From a bacterium (GTDB lineage: Bacteria > Cyanobacteriota > Sericytochromatia > S15B-MN24 > VGJW01), in assembly GCA_021781555.1 (NCBI GenBank), contig JAJXWQ010000029.1:1-40585 (forward strand): a DNA stretch of 40,585 nt, written 5' to 3'. The notes under the pieces are model-generated. The model was not told the origin of the DNA, searched no databases, and saw nothing but the letters and a program-made list of their open reading frames with translations. The translations under genes and the position numbers were made by a program. This document shows positions 31,080 through 40,527 of this stretch, one piece after another (the first letter of the stretch is position 1; every line of letters starts with the position of its first letter).

Positions 31080-32360
31080 ATGGCTATGGATACCGATGCC
31101 CTGGCTGCGTGTGCGAACGCGGTCCTCGAGCTGCACTTCGACGACTTCCTCGCAAGGTACACCGCCTTGCAAGCCGACTGGCTCCCGGCCTCGCCGGATG
31201 TCCTGCAGTCCAGCTGGCACGGCTTCGATGCAAACGATCTACGCTCTTGGCTGACATCGCTGACGTCTGGCGACGCGCGGGATCCCCTTCTCGATCTCTG
31301 GAGCGGCCTCCGGGTCGCCGAACCGCTGGCCAATGCGCCCATGCTGGGAGCCCTCATGCGCAATCTGGCACTGCTGGGGACCCTGCAACAGAACGTGCCC
31401 GCCCCCGACCGCATGCTCGAGGTGGCACGAGCCCTCGACGCGATCCTCTGGAACTCGCTTGCGCTCGCCCTGGAAAGAACCGACGCTGGCCCTCTCCCGG
31501 TCGATCCGGCCGTGCGGGAGAGGGCGCAGACCCTGATGCTGGCTCGGAGTCTGGTCGCGAACGAAGGCAGACGCCAGGATGACGCCGCGGCCAGCACGCC
31601 CGAGCTCGTGCTCCGCTTGCAAGAAGCCGCCGTCAGGATCGCCGAGACCAACCCCGGCCTCCAGGAACTCGATCACACCAAGGTCTTTTTTCTGGGCACC
31701 GTGGCGCACGAACTCCGCGCCCCACTGTCTGCTGCCATCGCATTTGGCGCGAGCTTGCGGGAGGAGGGCGTCGGGCCGCTCAATGCCTCCCAGCGGCGGA
31801 TGCTCGACGAGCTCCTGCGCTGTCTGGAGCAATGCGGGGTCCTGCAAGATGATCTCCTGGATCTGGCCAGCTTCCAGACCGGGAAGTTCTCGCTGCTTTC
31901 ACGCTCGGTCGACTTCCGGCGCCTCGTCGAACGGGTGGTTGGAACGTTCGAGAGTGCCGCCGCCAGCAAGGGGCTCACGCTCGCGATAGACGGTCCCGAT
32001 GCGATAGAGACGATCGTCGGCGACGACCGGCGCATCTACCAGGTCCTGTTCAACCTGGTCGACAATGCCATCAAGTTCTCCAGCAAGGGAACGGTCGTGG
32101 TGCGGTTTCGTCGGGAGGCCCGGTGCATCGCCTGCGAAGTCGAGGACGAAGGCGTCGGCATTCCGGAAGCCCTGGCTGACGATATCTTCAAGCCCTTCGG
32201 GAGGCTCCAGAATTCCCCGGGCGTGCGCGGCACCGGACTCGGCCTGGCCATCAGCAAGGCGTTGACAGAAGCGCACGGGGGCTCGATCGGCTACCGTCGC
32301 AAGGCCGATCCTGGGGTGGTCTTCTGGTTCAAGGTTCCAGCAATAGGAGATCCTCTGTGA
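31080..32360 (+). CDS. Sensor histidine kinase with unrecognised N-terminal domain
   Basis: A 426-residue soluble histidine kinase. Residues 1-190 are an all-helical domain that I cannot assign; its pattern of Leu/Ala helices vaguely resembles RsbR-type or globin-like sensor domains. HisKA follows, with His 210 in VAHELRAPLSAA, then HATPase_c with the N box NLVDNAIKFSS, G1 DEGVGIP, and G2 GTGLGLAIS. No membrane segment or receiver. ATG 31080 is the start, with AGGTAG upstream; ATG two codons later is equivalent. Its TGA overlaps the GTG of the next kinase by four bases (GTGA), so the two are translated together and may act as a pair. Confidence 0.87.
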   Translation: MAMDTDALAACANAVLELHFDDFLARYTALQADWLPASPDVLQSSWHGFDANDLRSWLTSLTSGDARDPLLDLWSGLRVAEPLANAPMLGALMRNLALLGTLQQNVPAPDRMLEVARALDAILWNSLALALERTDAGPLPVDPAVRERAQTLMLARSLVANEGRRQDDAAASTPELVLRLQEAAVRIAETNPGLQELDHTKVFFLGTVAHELRAPLSAAIAFGASLREEGVGPLNASQRRMLDELLRCLEQCGVLQDDLLDLASFQTGKFSLLSRSVDFRRLVERVVGTFESAAASKGLTLAIDGPDAIETIVGDDRRIYQVLFNLVDNAIKFSSKGTVVVRFRREARCIACEVEDEGVGIPEALADDIFKPFGRLQNSPGVRGTGLGLAISKALTEAHGGSIGYRRKADPGVVFWFKVPAIGDPL

Positions 32361-34390
32361 CCCCTTCTCCACGACCCAGACCCGCCCAGTCGGGCATGCG
32401 CCTGGCCTCCATCCACCTGGCGGCGCTGCTCCTGGTCGGGGCCGTCGTGGCCCTCCTCCTGCGGGGAGCGCTCCTGTTCGGTCCGGCTGGAAGCCAGGCG
32501 TGCGCGCCGGGCATTCCCCTGGAGCCAATGATCATGGGTTCCCAGGTGATTGCCCTGATCTTGTTAGGCCACAGGGAGGCCCCGCCTACCCGGCGCTGGC
32601 TGGCCACGCTCCTCGCGCTGGGGCCGTCCATCGCCGGAATCTTCCTCCTGGAGAGCCACTCCGGCAAGTACCTGCCCAGCTGCGGCGCCTGGTCCTTTGT
32701 CTCGGGAATGACCTCTCTCCGCGATGCGGGATTCGGCAACCCGCTCGTCGCCCTCGGGCCCCCAGCCATCCTCGATGGCCTGGCGATCGCGCTTCTCGAC
32801 GATCGGCCCCGCAAGGGGATCTACCTCGCCGAGCTCCTGGTCCTGCTGGCAATCTTCTTCCCCCTCGTGACCTTCATGGGCCACGTCTTCCAGGTGGCTC
32901 GGGGGCTCGACCCCGGCAGGATCCTCAAGGTAAGCCTGCTTCCGGCACTGGGGTGGATGGCGGAGAGCGCGGCCATCTTGCTGGCTCGCCCGTCCCGCGG
33001 CCTCGTGGTACGGCTTGCCGACACCACCTCGCTGGGACGCACCCTGCGGATCCTCGTTGCCGGGATGCTTGGCGTGCCGGTGATCGCAGCCTGGGCCATC
33101 TACCGCATCTCAGATACCTTTTCTATCCCGGACACCCTCCGCGATGCCCTGATGGCCTTCGGCATCGCTTTTGCGGGGGTGGGCCTTCTCTTGTGGCTGG
33201 CGCTGCTGCTCGAGCGCTCGTATGCCACCCACCAGCTCCTGCAGCGCACCCTGCAAGAACGCGAGGAGAGGCACCTTGCCGTGCAGGGTGCGCTGGAGAA
33301 ACTGGCCGCCAGCGAGGAGCGGTACCGCGCCATGCAGGAGGCAGCCCCTTACATGCTGGCGCTCGTAAGCGGAGGGCGGTACCGATACATCAACCGGGCC
33401 GGAGCGAGATTGCTCGGGGCACAGAACGCCGAGGAACTCGTGGGCCAGATCGCCCAGGGCTTCGATACTTGCTACTGTGTTGTCAACAAGGTTTTCGAGT
33501 GCGTTCCGGCGGGCTCGATCACCCGGCGGTGCCCGATCACCATCGTCGGGGTCGATGGTCGCTCGCTCGAGATCGAAGCCGAGTGCAACTCGATCGAACT
33601 CGACGGGGAGATCGTGATACGCGTGACCGGTCGGGACCTTGCCGCGGAGCGACGGGTGGCTCTGCTCGAGCAAACGATTGCAGCCGTGGGCGAGGCCAAC
33701 GCGACCAAGGACGAGTTCCTGCGCACCATTTCCCACGAGCTACGGACCCCCCTTAGCGTCATCTCGGGTTTTGCCTATCTCATCAAGCAGGCAGTTTCCG
33801 ACAAGGATCCTGAGCTCCTTGATTGGGCGAACCAGATCGAGTCTGCCGGTCGCGCCATGCTCGAGATTATCACCGAGATCCTGGACATGGCGGCCATCCA
33901 GGCAGGGCGGCTGGAGATCCGCCTGGGCCCGGTAGATCTCCGGGAGGTGATCGACGAGGTGGTCGGACAGTTCGGCCCGCTGTTGCAGGCCAAGGACCAG
34001 AGCCTTGAGGTCGACGTCGCGGACTTCCTCGAACTGCAGGCCGATTTTCCGCGCCTACGCCAGGTCTTGGTGAACCTCCTGGCCAATGCCTCCCGCTACT
34101 CGCCGCCAGGGACCCAGATCCATGTCCGAGCGGACCAGGAAGGCTCCAGCGTACGGGTCGAGATAGAGGACCACGGGCCCGGGATTCACGAGGCGGCGCT
34201 CTCCCGACTGTTCCAGCCTTTCGCTGTGGCCGGCGATGCGGCGGCGCAGGGCGGGATCGGGCTCGGACTCGCGATCTGCCGTGGCCTGATCGTCGCAATG
34301 CAGGGTACGATCGGCATCGACACCCGGATAGGCGAGGGGTCGACCTTCTGGTTCACGCTCCCGGTTGCCGCTGACCTGGCTGCCCGGTGA
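32357..34390 (+). CDS. Membrane-bound PAS sensor histidine kinase
   Basis: A 677-residue inner-membrane kinase. Seven or eight hydrophobic helices span about residues 18-286, forming an integral membrane sensor module of unrecognised type. A coiled coil (288-318) leads to a PAS domain (about 318-430) with four cysteines (C372, C374, C382, C392). HisKA has His 460 in [12 protein letters not shown], and HATPase_c shows NLLANASRYS, EDHGPGI and GIGLGLAI. GTG 32357 is the start, overlapping the previous kinase's stop. Its 3' end overlaps a convergent single-domain response regulator gene by 38 bases, a likely partner since neither kinase has a receiver. Confidence 0.88.
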   Translation: MTPSPRPRPAQSGMRLASIHLAALLLVGAVVALLLRGALLFGPAGSQACAPGIPLEPMIMGSQVIALILLGHREAPPTRRWLATLLALGPSIAGIFLLESHSGKYLPSCGAWSFVSGMTSLRDAGFGNPLVALGPPAILDGLAIALLDDRPRKGIYLAELLVLLAIFFPLVTFMGHVFQVARGLDPGRILKVSLLPALGWMAESAAILLARPSRGLVVRLADTTSLGRTLRILVAGMLGVPVIAAWAIYRISDTFSIPDTLRDALMAFGIAFAGVGLLLWLALLLERSYATHQLLQRTLQEREERHLAVQGALEKLAASEERYRAMQEAAPYMLALVSGGRYRYINRAGARLLGAQNAEELVGQIAQGFDTCYCVVNKVFECVPAGSITRRCPITIVGVDGRSLEIEAECNSIELDGEIVIRVTGRDLAAERRVALLEQTIAAVGEANATKDEFLRTISHELRTPLSVISGFAYLIKQAVSDKDPELLDWANQIESAGRAMLEIITEILDMAAIQAGRLEIRLGPVDLREVIDEVVGQFGPLLQAKDQSLEVDVADFLELQADFPRLRQVLVNLLANASRYSPPGTQIHVRADQEGSSVRVEIEDHGPGIHEAALSRLFQPFAVAGDAAAQGGIGLGLAICRGLIVAMQGTIGIDTRIGEGSTFWFTLPVAADLAAR

Positions 34391-34742
34391 GAATGCCGAT
34401 CCGCGCCAGGAACCTGGGCATGTCCAGAGGCTTGGAAAAGTAGTCCGCGACCCCGAGTTCCAGCGCCCGGTGGGTATCGGCCGGCAAGGCGTAGGCCGAA
34501 GTGACCACGATGGGAATGTTCGCAGACGCGGGATCGCGACGGAGAATTTCGATCGCCGAGTAACCATCCCGACCTGGCAGGCGAAGGTCCATCAAGATTA
34601 GGTTCGGACGAAAGGCCCTCGTCTCCGCGAGGATGTCCTCGGCGCTCTCCAGGGCAACGATCTCATAGCCTTGCTGGACGAGGAGGCCCGCCAGCAGCTT
34701 CCGGTTCGCCGGGTTATCCTCCACCACCAAAATACGTGCCAT
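34353..34742 (-). CDS. Single-domain response regulator
   Basis: A 129-residue stand-alone receiver: ILVVEDNPANRK (acidic pair), acceptor Asp in LMDLRLPG, TSAYALP switch and SKPLDM lysine. ATG 34742 has AAGGAAG 7 bases upstream. It converges with, and overlaps the last 38 bases of, the membrane kinase gene, so the two transcripts are antisense at their 3' ends. Domain type (EDNPANRKLL) matches DivK-like relay proteins. It may take phosphate from either kinase upstream. The 111-base gap to the chemoreceptor gene is unremarkable. Confidence 0.92.
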   Translation of the reverse strand: MARILVVEDNPANRKLLAGLLVQQGYEIVALESAEDILAETRAFRPNLILMDLRLPGRDGYSAIEILRRDPASANIPIVVTSAYALPADTHRALELGVADYFSKPLDMPRFLARIGILTGQPGQRQPGA

Positions 34743-34853
34743 GCGTCTTCCTTATGTAGAACTATTGCGAAAGCAGGGTCTACCAGACAGGCAGACCCGA
34801 AAAATCCCCCCATTCACGAGGAGACCCGGACAATCCCGGCAAATTCCTCCAGC

Positions 34854-36737
34854 TCAGAACAGAGCGTATTCGTCCTCCGCCGGAGTTTCAAGCACCACCT
34901 TCAGAGCCGCCTGCCCCCGCAGTCTCTCCGCCTCGGAGCTGAAGCGACTCGCTATGAGCTGGAGCCACTGCGAACCGACCGGTGCATCTCCCTGGCTGCT
35001 CGCGAACGAACGCAGCTGCCTTGCCAGGGCCCTGGACTCGGTGATCCAGTCGTCGACCGAAAGAAAGCCTCGGGCGGCTTCCGGCAGCGACCTTGCCGAC
35101 TCGCCCATCGCGGCCGCCATGGCGTCGACCTGCGCGGCAGCCAGCTCGATGACACGGCCAGTGCCCTCGTCGGGCGATCTGGCGGCGGCTTCCTGCAGAT
35201 CGGAGATCCCGTGACTGATGACCTGCTGGATGAGGTCGTCGTTCTGGAGGGCCGTGAAGACCCGGGAAGCGTCAGGGGCTGACATCCTCCCGACGGCGGT
35301 GACCAGCGGCGCAAAGCATTCGGTGGCGCGTTCCTTGAGGCTTTGCAGGGAGGCCGCAGCTCCGACCAGATCCACCGGGGCCGCAAGCTGCACGGGGCCC
35401 GGTGCGGCCAACAGCTGGATCAGGGGTGACGCCTGGATGTCCACGGGCGCAGCGGAACCCGGCACGCGCTCCCTGGCCGCTTCCCACAGACGGATCACGC
35501 GGTCCTTCAGCGCCAGGATGACCGTCATCATTTCCGTCGAAAACTCGGCAGACTGGCGAGTTCGGTCGGAGAGCTGGCGCGCCCCCTCGATCTGGTCGAT
35601 GGACACGAACGAGACCTCGCGTGTGTAGTGATGCATGCCCGAAATGGTCGCCTGGACGTCGTTCACCTCGGACTCCTGTCCGTGGGAAAGATCCCGCAAT
35701 TTATCGAGCACCTGGCGTCCAGCTTCGAAGCTCTGCGTTAGATCGTCGGCGCGCTGGATCTGGGCTTCGACCGCCCGGCCGATCCGATCGATCAGGGCGA
35801 CGGTCTCCTCGAAGCACCGATGAACCTCGCGCAGGGCCAGGGTCGATTGCCCGGAGCGCTCGTGCCCCTGCCCGGCAACCTCCACCCCGCGACGAATCGC
35901 CCCGTGGGCCTGCGCCATCTCCACGGCCAGGTTTTGCAGCTGCTGGCCGATCCACGTGGCCGCCTGGTTGGACTGCACGGCAAGCTTGCCTACCTCTTCT
36001 GCAACCACCGTGAATCCGCGACCGTGCTCTCCGGCCCGGGCTGCCTCGATCCGGGCATTCAGCGCCAGGAGCTTGGTCTGGTCGGCGATGTCGTCGATGG
36101 CTTCGGCCTTCCGGGAGATCTCCTGGGTGGCGCGGTTCAGGCCGTCGAAAAGGTGCGCCAGGGTCTCGATGACCGCAGCGATCTCCGCCATGCCTGCATC
36201 GACCCCCGCCGCTGCCCGATCGCCCATACCGGCAGCGTCGAGCGCTACGTGGGCGCTCGTCCGCACCGCGTGCGATGCTTCGAGAACCTCATCGATCGCA
36301 TCCCGCAGCTGGCGGTTGAGGGCCATGTTTGCCTCGGTCTGGAGGTCGAAGACCTCGAAGCCCGCCCGGATCTCGGCGATGGATCCGACCACGCGCGTCA
36401 CGGCTTCGATCATTCCTTCGCTGGTCTGCGACAGGTTGCTAATTTCCGAGAAAACCTTGTCGATCCCGGCCTCCAGCGTTCGCATTGCGGACGCGTTCTT
36501 CTGGCTCGATTCCAGGACCCCCTGACTCGACAACATGAGCTGCTGGAAGCCTTCCAGCAGACTCCGACTGTGTTCTTCGACCTCCTCGGGCAAGCTCGTG
36601 TCCTCGGTGGAAAGCTCCTCGGGCGTGTCGGTACCGGCAAGCGCAGACGGCTTGCCCCGAGAACGCTGCCAGGCCGCCAGGTAACCAAGCAGGAAGGCCG
36701 GCCCCATACCGAAGGCCCACGAGAACTCACCGAGCAT
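34854..36737 (-). CDS. Methyl-accepting chemotaxis protein with short N-terminal anchor
   Basis: A 627-residue chemoreceptor. One hydrophobic segment (about 6-23) forms a membrane anchor, and there is no periplasmic ligand domain, so it senses a cytoplasmic cue or a partner. Most of the chain is a long coiled coil with the kinase-contacting hairpin tip [33 protein letters not shown]. After the signalling domain, residues about 440-627 form an extra helical region with DDLIQQVI (D501, Q505), similar to the D-x-x-x-Q active-site motif of CheZ. ATG 36737 is chosen for the membrane anchor that follows; it lies 11 bases inside the end of the metallo-beta-lactamase-fold gene. Last gene of the che operon. 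Confidence 0.86.
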   Translation of the reverse strand: MLGEFSWAFGMGPAFLLGYLAAWQRSRGKPSALAGTDTPEELSTEDTSLPEEVEEHSRSLLEGFQQLMLSSQGVLESSQKNASAMRTLEAGIDKVFSEISNLSQTSEGMIEAVTRVVGSIAEIRAGFEVFDLQTEANMALNRQLRDAIDEVLEASHAVRTSAHVALDAAGMGDRAAAGVDAGMAEIAAVIETLAHLFDGLNRATQEISRKAEAIDDIADQTKLLALNARIEAARAGEHGRGFTVVAEEVGKLAVQSNQAATWIGQQLQNLAVEMAQAHGAIRRGVEVAGQGHERSGQSTLALREVHRCFEETVALIDRIGRAVEAQIQRADDLTQSFEAGRQVLDKLRDLSHGQESEVNDVQATISGMHHYTREVSFVSIDQIEGARQLSDRTRQSAEFSTEMMTVILALKDRVIRLWEAARERVPGSAAPVDIQASPLIQLLAAPGPVQLAAPVDLVGAAASLQSLKERATECFAPLVTAVGRMSAPDASRVFTALQNDDLIQQVISHGISDLQEAAARSPDEGTGRVIELAAAQVDAMAAAMGESARSLPEAARGFLSVDDWITESRALARQLRSFASSQGDAPVGSQWLQLIASRFSSEAERLRGQAALKVVLETPAEDEYALF

Positions 36738-37446
36738 GGAAATGCCGGTCCCTCGCGACTCCAGGCGGCCAACTTGCCGACCGGTCTGGGGCGTCAAGAT
36801 CCGAACCACCGGCGGAAATATCGCCCCCCGTACTCGTTGCCGCCCTATCGTCGAAGATCTCGCTCCGGTACACGTTATCGAGGCTGCGCCGGAGCATGTC
36901 GCCGACGCCTTCCACCAACGGATCTCCGTGGCCCGGAAAGATGGTTTTCAAAGGCAAGGCCACCAGCGTCTCGAGGGTACGAACGAAGGATCGGGAATAA
37001 CTTCCACCGGGCATCATGAGGTTCAATTCCGTGTCTCCAGAGAACAGGACGCCGTCATCGGGACCGTAGAGGCAGATCGAGTCGTTGGAGTGTCCTGGCG
37101 AGTAGATCACGTAGAAATCCCGATCACCCAGATGCATGCTCTGCCCGTCGCGGACCCGCTTGCAGCGGGGATTGTGATGGCTGTAAGCCCAGACTTCCGG
37201 GTCGAACTCCTCGGCGATACGATCCAGCCCTCCGCTGTGGTCGAAGTGCGAATGCGTCAGGACAACCTGCTGGACCGCTCGCTTGCCCACCCCCGTAGCC
37301 AAAGACAATAACTCGCTGACCACCGCGCCGTTGGCCCCGACATCCACCAGGGTGTTCACATCGGACAGGTGATTCCAGTCACCCCGGATCAGGTACACCT
37401 CGGAACTGTAGACCGCGGGATCCTTGCGCAGGCGAAGGACCCTCAC
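36727..37446 (-). CDS. Metallo-beta-lactamase-fold protein in the che operon
   Basis: A 239-residue metal-dependent protein. All ligands for a dinuclear site are visible: THSHFDH (H65, H67, D69, H70), SPGHSNDS (H119), FSGDTE (D138) and FPGHGDP (H173). No signal peptide. The C-terminal 40 residues are hydrophilic and poorly conserved-looking. The GTG at 37446 overlaps the cheR stop by four bases (GTGA) and its 3' end overlaps the chemoreceptor start by 11 bases. The family includes hydrolases and di-iron oxygen-binding proteins; an oxygen-sensing diiron MBL protein (ODP) works with chemoreceptors in Treponema denticola, so a sensory role is possible here (inference). Confidence 0.85.
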   Translation of the reverse strand: MRVLRLRKDPAVYSSEVYLIRGDWNHLSDVNTLVDVGANGAVVSELLSLATGVGKRAVQQVVLTHSHFDHSGGLDRIAEEFDPEVWAYSHHNPRCKRVRDGQSMHLGDRDFYVIYSPGHSNDSICLYGPDDGVLFSGDTELNLMMPGGSYSRSFVRTLETLVALPLKTIFPGHGDPLVEGVGDMLRRSLDNVYRSEIFDDRAATSTGGDISAGGSDLDAPDRSASWPPGVARDRHFHAR

Positions 37447-38051
37447 GACGCGACCTTACGGAAAAGCTGGGCATTGGCCGTGACTTGCTCGAACAGCGGC
37501 TCGACCTCGGGGGGCAGCTTCTGCGTCTGCTCCGTCGCGAGAAACCCGCCGGGAGCCAGGGCGGAGTGGAACATCTTCAGTACTTCCACCCGCTCCGGCG
37601 GCTGGAAGTGCAGCAACACATTCTTGCAAAGGATGAGCCCGAAGTCGTCACCGACCCGCTCCAAGCTCAGCAGATCGTGCTTCACGAAGACCACGCGGCT
37701 GCGGATCGCCTCGACCAGCTGCAGGGTATCCGGGTCGGCCGTCTCGGTGAAATAGCGCTCCTTGATGTCGCCGGGAATCCGCGCGAGCTCGGCGGCCGGG
37801 TAGACTCCCGCCGCGATGATCGGGCCGAAGAGATCGCACGTATCGACGTCCGAGGCCGTGATACGCACGTTGCGAAAGGAAAAATGGCCGATATGATCGG
37901 CCAGCACCATTGCCAGCGAGTATGGCTCCTGACCCATGGCACAGCCAGCGTCCCAGATGCGAATACGGCTCGAACCCGACGTGTAAGGAATGAAGTGAGC
38001 CGCGATCTGCTCGAGCGTCAGGAGATCCCGGAAAAAGTAGGTAAAGGCCAC
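37443..38051 (-). CDS. cheR: CheR-type methyltransferase lacking the N-terminal helical domain
   Basis: SAM-dependent methyltransferase that methylates glutamates on chemoreceptors for adaptation. The 202 residues correspond only to the catalytic domain (family norm about 270-280). It starts FTYFFRDLL, equivalent to the TSFFRD motif, then has the SAM site IRIWDAGCAMGQEPYSLAM, ASDVDT, AGVYPAAELARIP, RVVFVKHDLL and LILCKNVLLHF. The GTG at 38051 follows the cheA stop by two bases. No in-frame upstream N-domain exists, since that DNA is the end of cheA. It precedes the MBL gene with a four-base overlap. Truncation seems genuine, not a frameshift artefact. Confidence 0.85.
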   Translation of the reverse strand: MAFTYFFRDLLTLEQIAAHFIPYTSGSSRIRIWDAGCAMGQEPYSLAMVLADHIGHFSFRNVRITASDVDTCDLFGPIIAAGVYPAAELARIPGDIKERYFTETADPDTLQLVEAIRSRVVFVKHDLLSLERVGDDFGLILCKNVLLHFQPPERVEVLKMFHSALAPGGFLATEQTQKLPPEVEPLFEQVTANAQLFRKVAS

Positions 38052-38053
38052 GA

Positions 38054-40165
38054 TTAACCCCGTTTCAATTCAGCGTCGCCCGCACCGGAAGGTGCCAGTT
38101 CAGCCTCCTGGACCAGACGCGCTGCATCGAGGATGAGCGCCAGGCGGCCATCCCCCAGAATGGTCGCGCCCGAGAGTCCCTCGATCCCCTTGTAGAGGCG
38201 CCCCAGCTGCTTGACTACCGTCTGGATCTGTCCCACGACGCGATCGACGGCAAAGCCGACCAGGCGATCTTCAACTGAGGCGATGACGACCTGCTCGATC
38301 GCCTGGCCGGGCCCCGGGATGTCGAAATGCTCCCGCAGGCGAATGTACGGAACGATGGACCCCCGCAGGTTGACCGCCCTGCGCCGATCCGATCCCCGCG
38401 TGCGATCGTTGAGTTCGATGCACTCGGTGACCGAGGCCAGGGGCAGGACGAAAGAATCGTCCCCGACCGCAACCAAGAGTCCCTCGATGATGGCCAGCGT
38501 GAGCGGTAGCCGGATGCTGAAAATCGTTCCCTGACCACGCTCGCTCGTGACTTCGAGGCTGCCTTGCAGGGTATCGATCGTCCGGTTGACCACATCGAGC
38601 CCGACCCCCCGCCCCGAGACCTCCGTGATCTCGCGCGCCGTGGAAAAGCCCGGCTGCAGCAGGCAGGCAATGAGTCCGCGTTCGTCGATCTCGGTCCCCG
38701 GGGCCAGGCCACCCCGCTCGACAGCCTTGCGGCGAATGGCTTCGTAGTCGAGCCCCGCCCCGTCGTCACTCACGCGAAGGAGAATGTGCGTGCCCTCGTG
38801 GCAAGCGCGGATGGCCAGCATACCGTGGCGGCTCTTGCCGGCTGCCAGGCGAACTTCCGGGGTCTCCAGCCCATGATCGAGGGAATTGCGGATCAGGTGC
38901 ACCAAGGGATCCCCGAGCTTTTCGATGACCGTCTTGTCGAGCTCGGTCTCCCCACCCTCCACCACGAAGTCGACCTCCTTGCCCAGCTGACGGCCGAGGT
39001 CGTGGGTAAGGCGGCGGAACTTGGCAAAGAGCGACCCGATCGGCAACATGCGCATGTTCAGCGCGTTGTCGCGTACATTCCAGGTCAGCCTTTCGACCTC
39101 CTCGGCGACCGCATTCAACGCCGGATCGGCACGCTCCTGTGAGATCTGGCTGAGGCGGGCTTGCACCGTGACCAGTTCGCCGACGAGGTTGATGAGCGAG
39201 TCCAGCTTGTGCGAACTCACCCGTATTCCCGAGCCGGACTCGGCCACCTGCCTGTGCGCCTGGGTCTTCAGGTGCTCTTGCTCGGCCAGCGCAGCCGCCA
39301 CCTTTTCAGGGGGAACGAGGCCTTGGCTGACCAGCAGCTCGCCCAGGCGCGGTCGGCCCTCGAGGGAACGCTCCAGGTCTGCCGGGCCAAGATCGCCACG
39401 ATCGACCAGAATATCGCCAATCCGCGGCGCCTGGCCTTGGTCGAGGGCCGCGAGTTCCTCGATCTGGACCTCCGCGTAATCCTCGACGAACTCGAAGACC
39501 TCGGCGATGGCGGCCCGGCCAGCGGCCGTCGTGAGGATGATGTCCCAGTAGAGATGGCAAGCGTGTGGATCAATCTCTTCGAGGGGCGGCACCCTCCCGG
39601 CGTGGCAGACCATCCTGCATTCGCCCAGCCCCCGCAGCTCCCTCAGGATCCCCAGGGGGTTGGACCCCGAGGCGAAGAAGTCGGTGGCCGGCTCGAAGCG
39701 GATGCGATAGCTGAGGCACGGCGCTCCGTCGGCGGCAAGGTCGCACGGCAAAGCCGGCGCTCCCGCGCCGGCCGCACCCACCGCCACCGGCTGGGTCAAT
39801 AACCGCAGGGAGCCCAGGAGGGCAGCCTGAAAAGCCAGGTCGTCCGGTCCGAGATTCTCCTCTGAAAGCAGGAGCTGCTTGATATGATCGCGCGACTTCA
39901 GCGCGATCGCAACCAGGTCGCTCGAAACCGCCAGCACTCCGTCCCGGACCGCCGAGAACGCCGCCTCGAGCTCGTGGGTGAACGCCGCCGTTTTCTCGAA
40001 TCCGAACATCGCCCCCGAGCCCTTGATCGTGTGGAGGGCGCGAAAGACCCTCCCGACCAGCTCCTCGTCGGACGGGGACTCGTCGAGTTCGAGCAGAGCC
40101 GATTCGAGGTCGCCCAGAAGATCGAACGCCTCCTCCTTGAATGCCTGGCGATGGGGTCCATTCAT
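38054..40165 (-). CDS. cheA: Chemotaxis histidine kinase CheA with MshEN-like insert
   Basis: Central kinase of chemotaxis, 703 residues. HPt domain with phospho-His 45 in ALHTIKGSG; an alpha/beta domain (150-235) in the P2 position with FFASGSNPLGILREL; a short repeat (about 247-300) with GDILVDRGDL and LGELLVSQGLVPPEKV, typical of the N-terminal MshEN/T2SSE-N helical module; the dimerisation domain; HATPase_c with LIRNSLDHGLE, DDGAGLD and GRGVGLDVV; and a C-terminal CheW-like domain. ATG 40165 overlaps the cheY stop (ATGA). No separate cheW or cheB is in the window, which ends just upstream of cheY. Confidence 0.95.
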   Translation of the reverse strand: MNGPHRQAFKEEAFDLLGDLESALLELDESPSDEELVGRVFRALHTIKGSGAMFGFEKTAAFTHELEAAFSAVRDGVLAVSSDLVAIALKSRDHIKQLLLSEENLGPDDLAFQAALLGSLRLLTQPVAVGAAGAGAPALPCDLAADGAPCLSYRIRFEPATDFFASGSNPLGILRELRGLGECRMVCHAGRVPPLEEIDPHACHLYWDIILTTAAGRAAIAEVFEFVEDYAEVQIEELAALDQGQAPRIGDILVDRGDLGPADLERSLEGRPRLGELLVSQGLVPPEKVAAALAEQEHLKTQAHRQVAESGSGIRVSSHKLDSLINLVGELVTVQARLSQISQERADPALNAVAEEVERLTWNVRDNALNMRMLPIGSLFAKFRRLTHDLGRQLGKEVDFVVEGGETELDKTVIEKLGDPLVHLIRNSLDHGLETPEVRLAAGKSRHGMLAIRACHEGTHILLRVSDDGAGLDYEAIRRKAVERGGLAPGTEIDERGLIACLLQPGFSTAREITEVSGRGVGLDVVNRTIDTLQGSLEVTSERGQGTIFSIRLPLTLAIIEGLLVAVGDDSFVLPLASVTECIELNDRTRGSDRRRAVNLRGSIVPYIRLREHFDIPGPGQAIEQVVIASVEDRLVGFAVDRVVGQIQTVVKQLGRLYKGIEGLSGATILGDGRLALILDAARLVQEAELAPSGAGDAELKRG

Positions 40166-40527
40166 CCAAGCACCCTCTGGACGACCGAGAGGAGCTTGTC
40201 CTGATCAAAGGGCTTGACGATCCAACCGGTGGCTCCGGCAGCCTTTCCAGCCTGCTTCATGCTGTCCTGAGACTCGGTGGTCAGCATCAAGATGGGCAAG
40301 TATTGCCACTGCGGCTGGGAACGCACCGCCTTGATCAGGTCCAGGCCATTCATCACCGGCATGTTGAGGTCCGTGATCAGGAGGTCGATGCCTTTTTGCT
40401 CCATGCTGGCCAGGGCTTCCTGACCATTGGCCGCCTCGACGACATCGAATCCGCAGCTAGAGAGAGCGAAAACCAGCATCTGCCGCATGCTGCTCGAGTC
40501 GTCCACGGTCATGACCGTCTTCTTCAC
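40162..40527 (-). CDS. cheY: Chemotaxis response regulator CheY
   Basis: A 121-residue single-domain response regulator. The motif set is VMTVDDSSSMRQML (acidic pair), acceptor Asp in LITDLNMPVMNGLDL, LTTES (switch Thr) and VKPFDQDKL (Lys). The DDSSSMRQ opening is characteristic of CheY proteins that work with CheA. The GTG at 40527 is chosen: GGAGG lies 8-12 bases upstream and no better start exists. It is the first gene in the visible che operon and overlaps cheA by four bases, so both are translated together. The 58 bases upstream to the window edge hold the ribosome-binding site but no clear promoter. Confidence 0.94.
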   Translation of the reverse strand: MKKTVMTVDDSSSMRQMLVFALSSCGFDVVEAANGQEALASMEQKGIDLLITDLNMPVMNGLDLIKAVRSQPQWQYLPILMLTTESQDSMKQAGKAAGATGWIVKPFDQDKLLSVVQRVLG

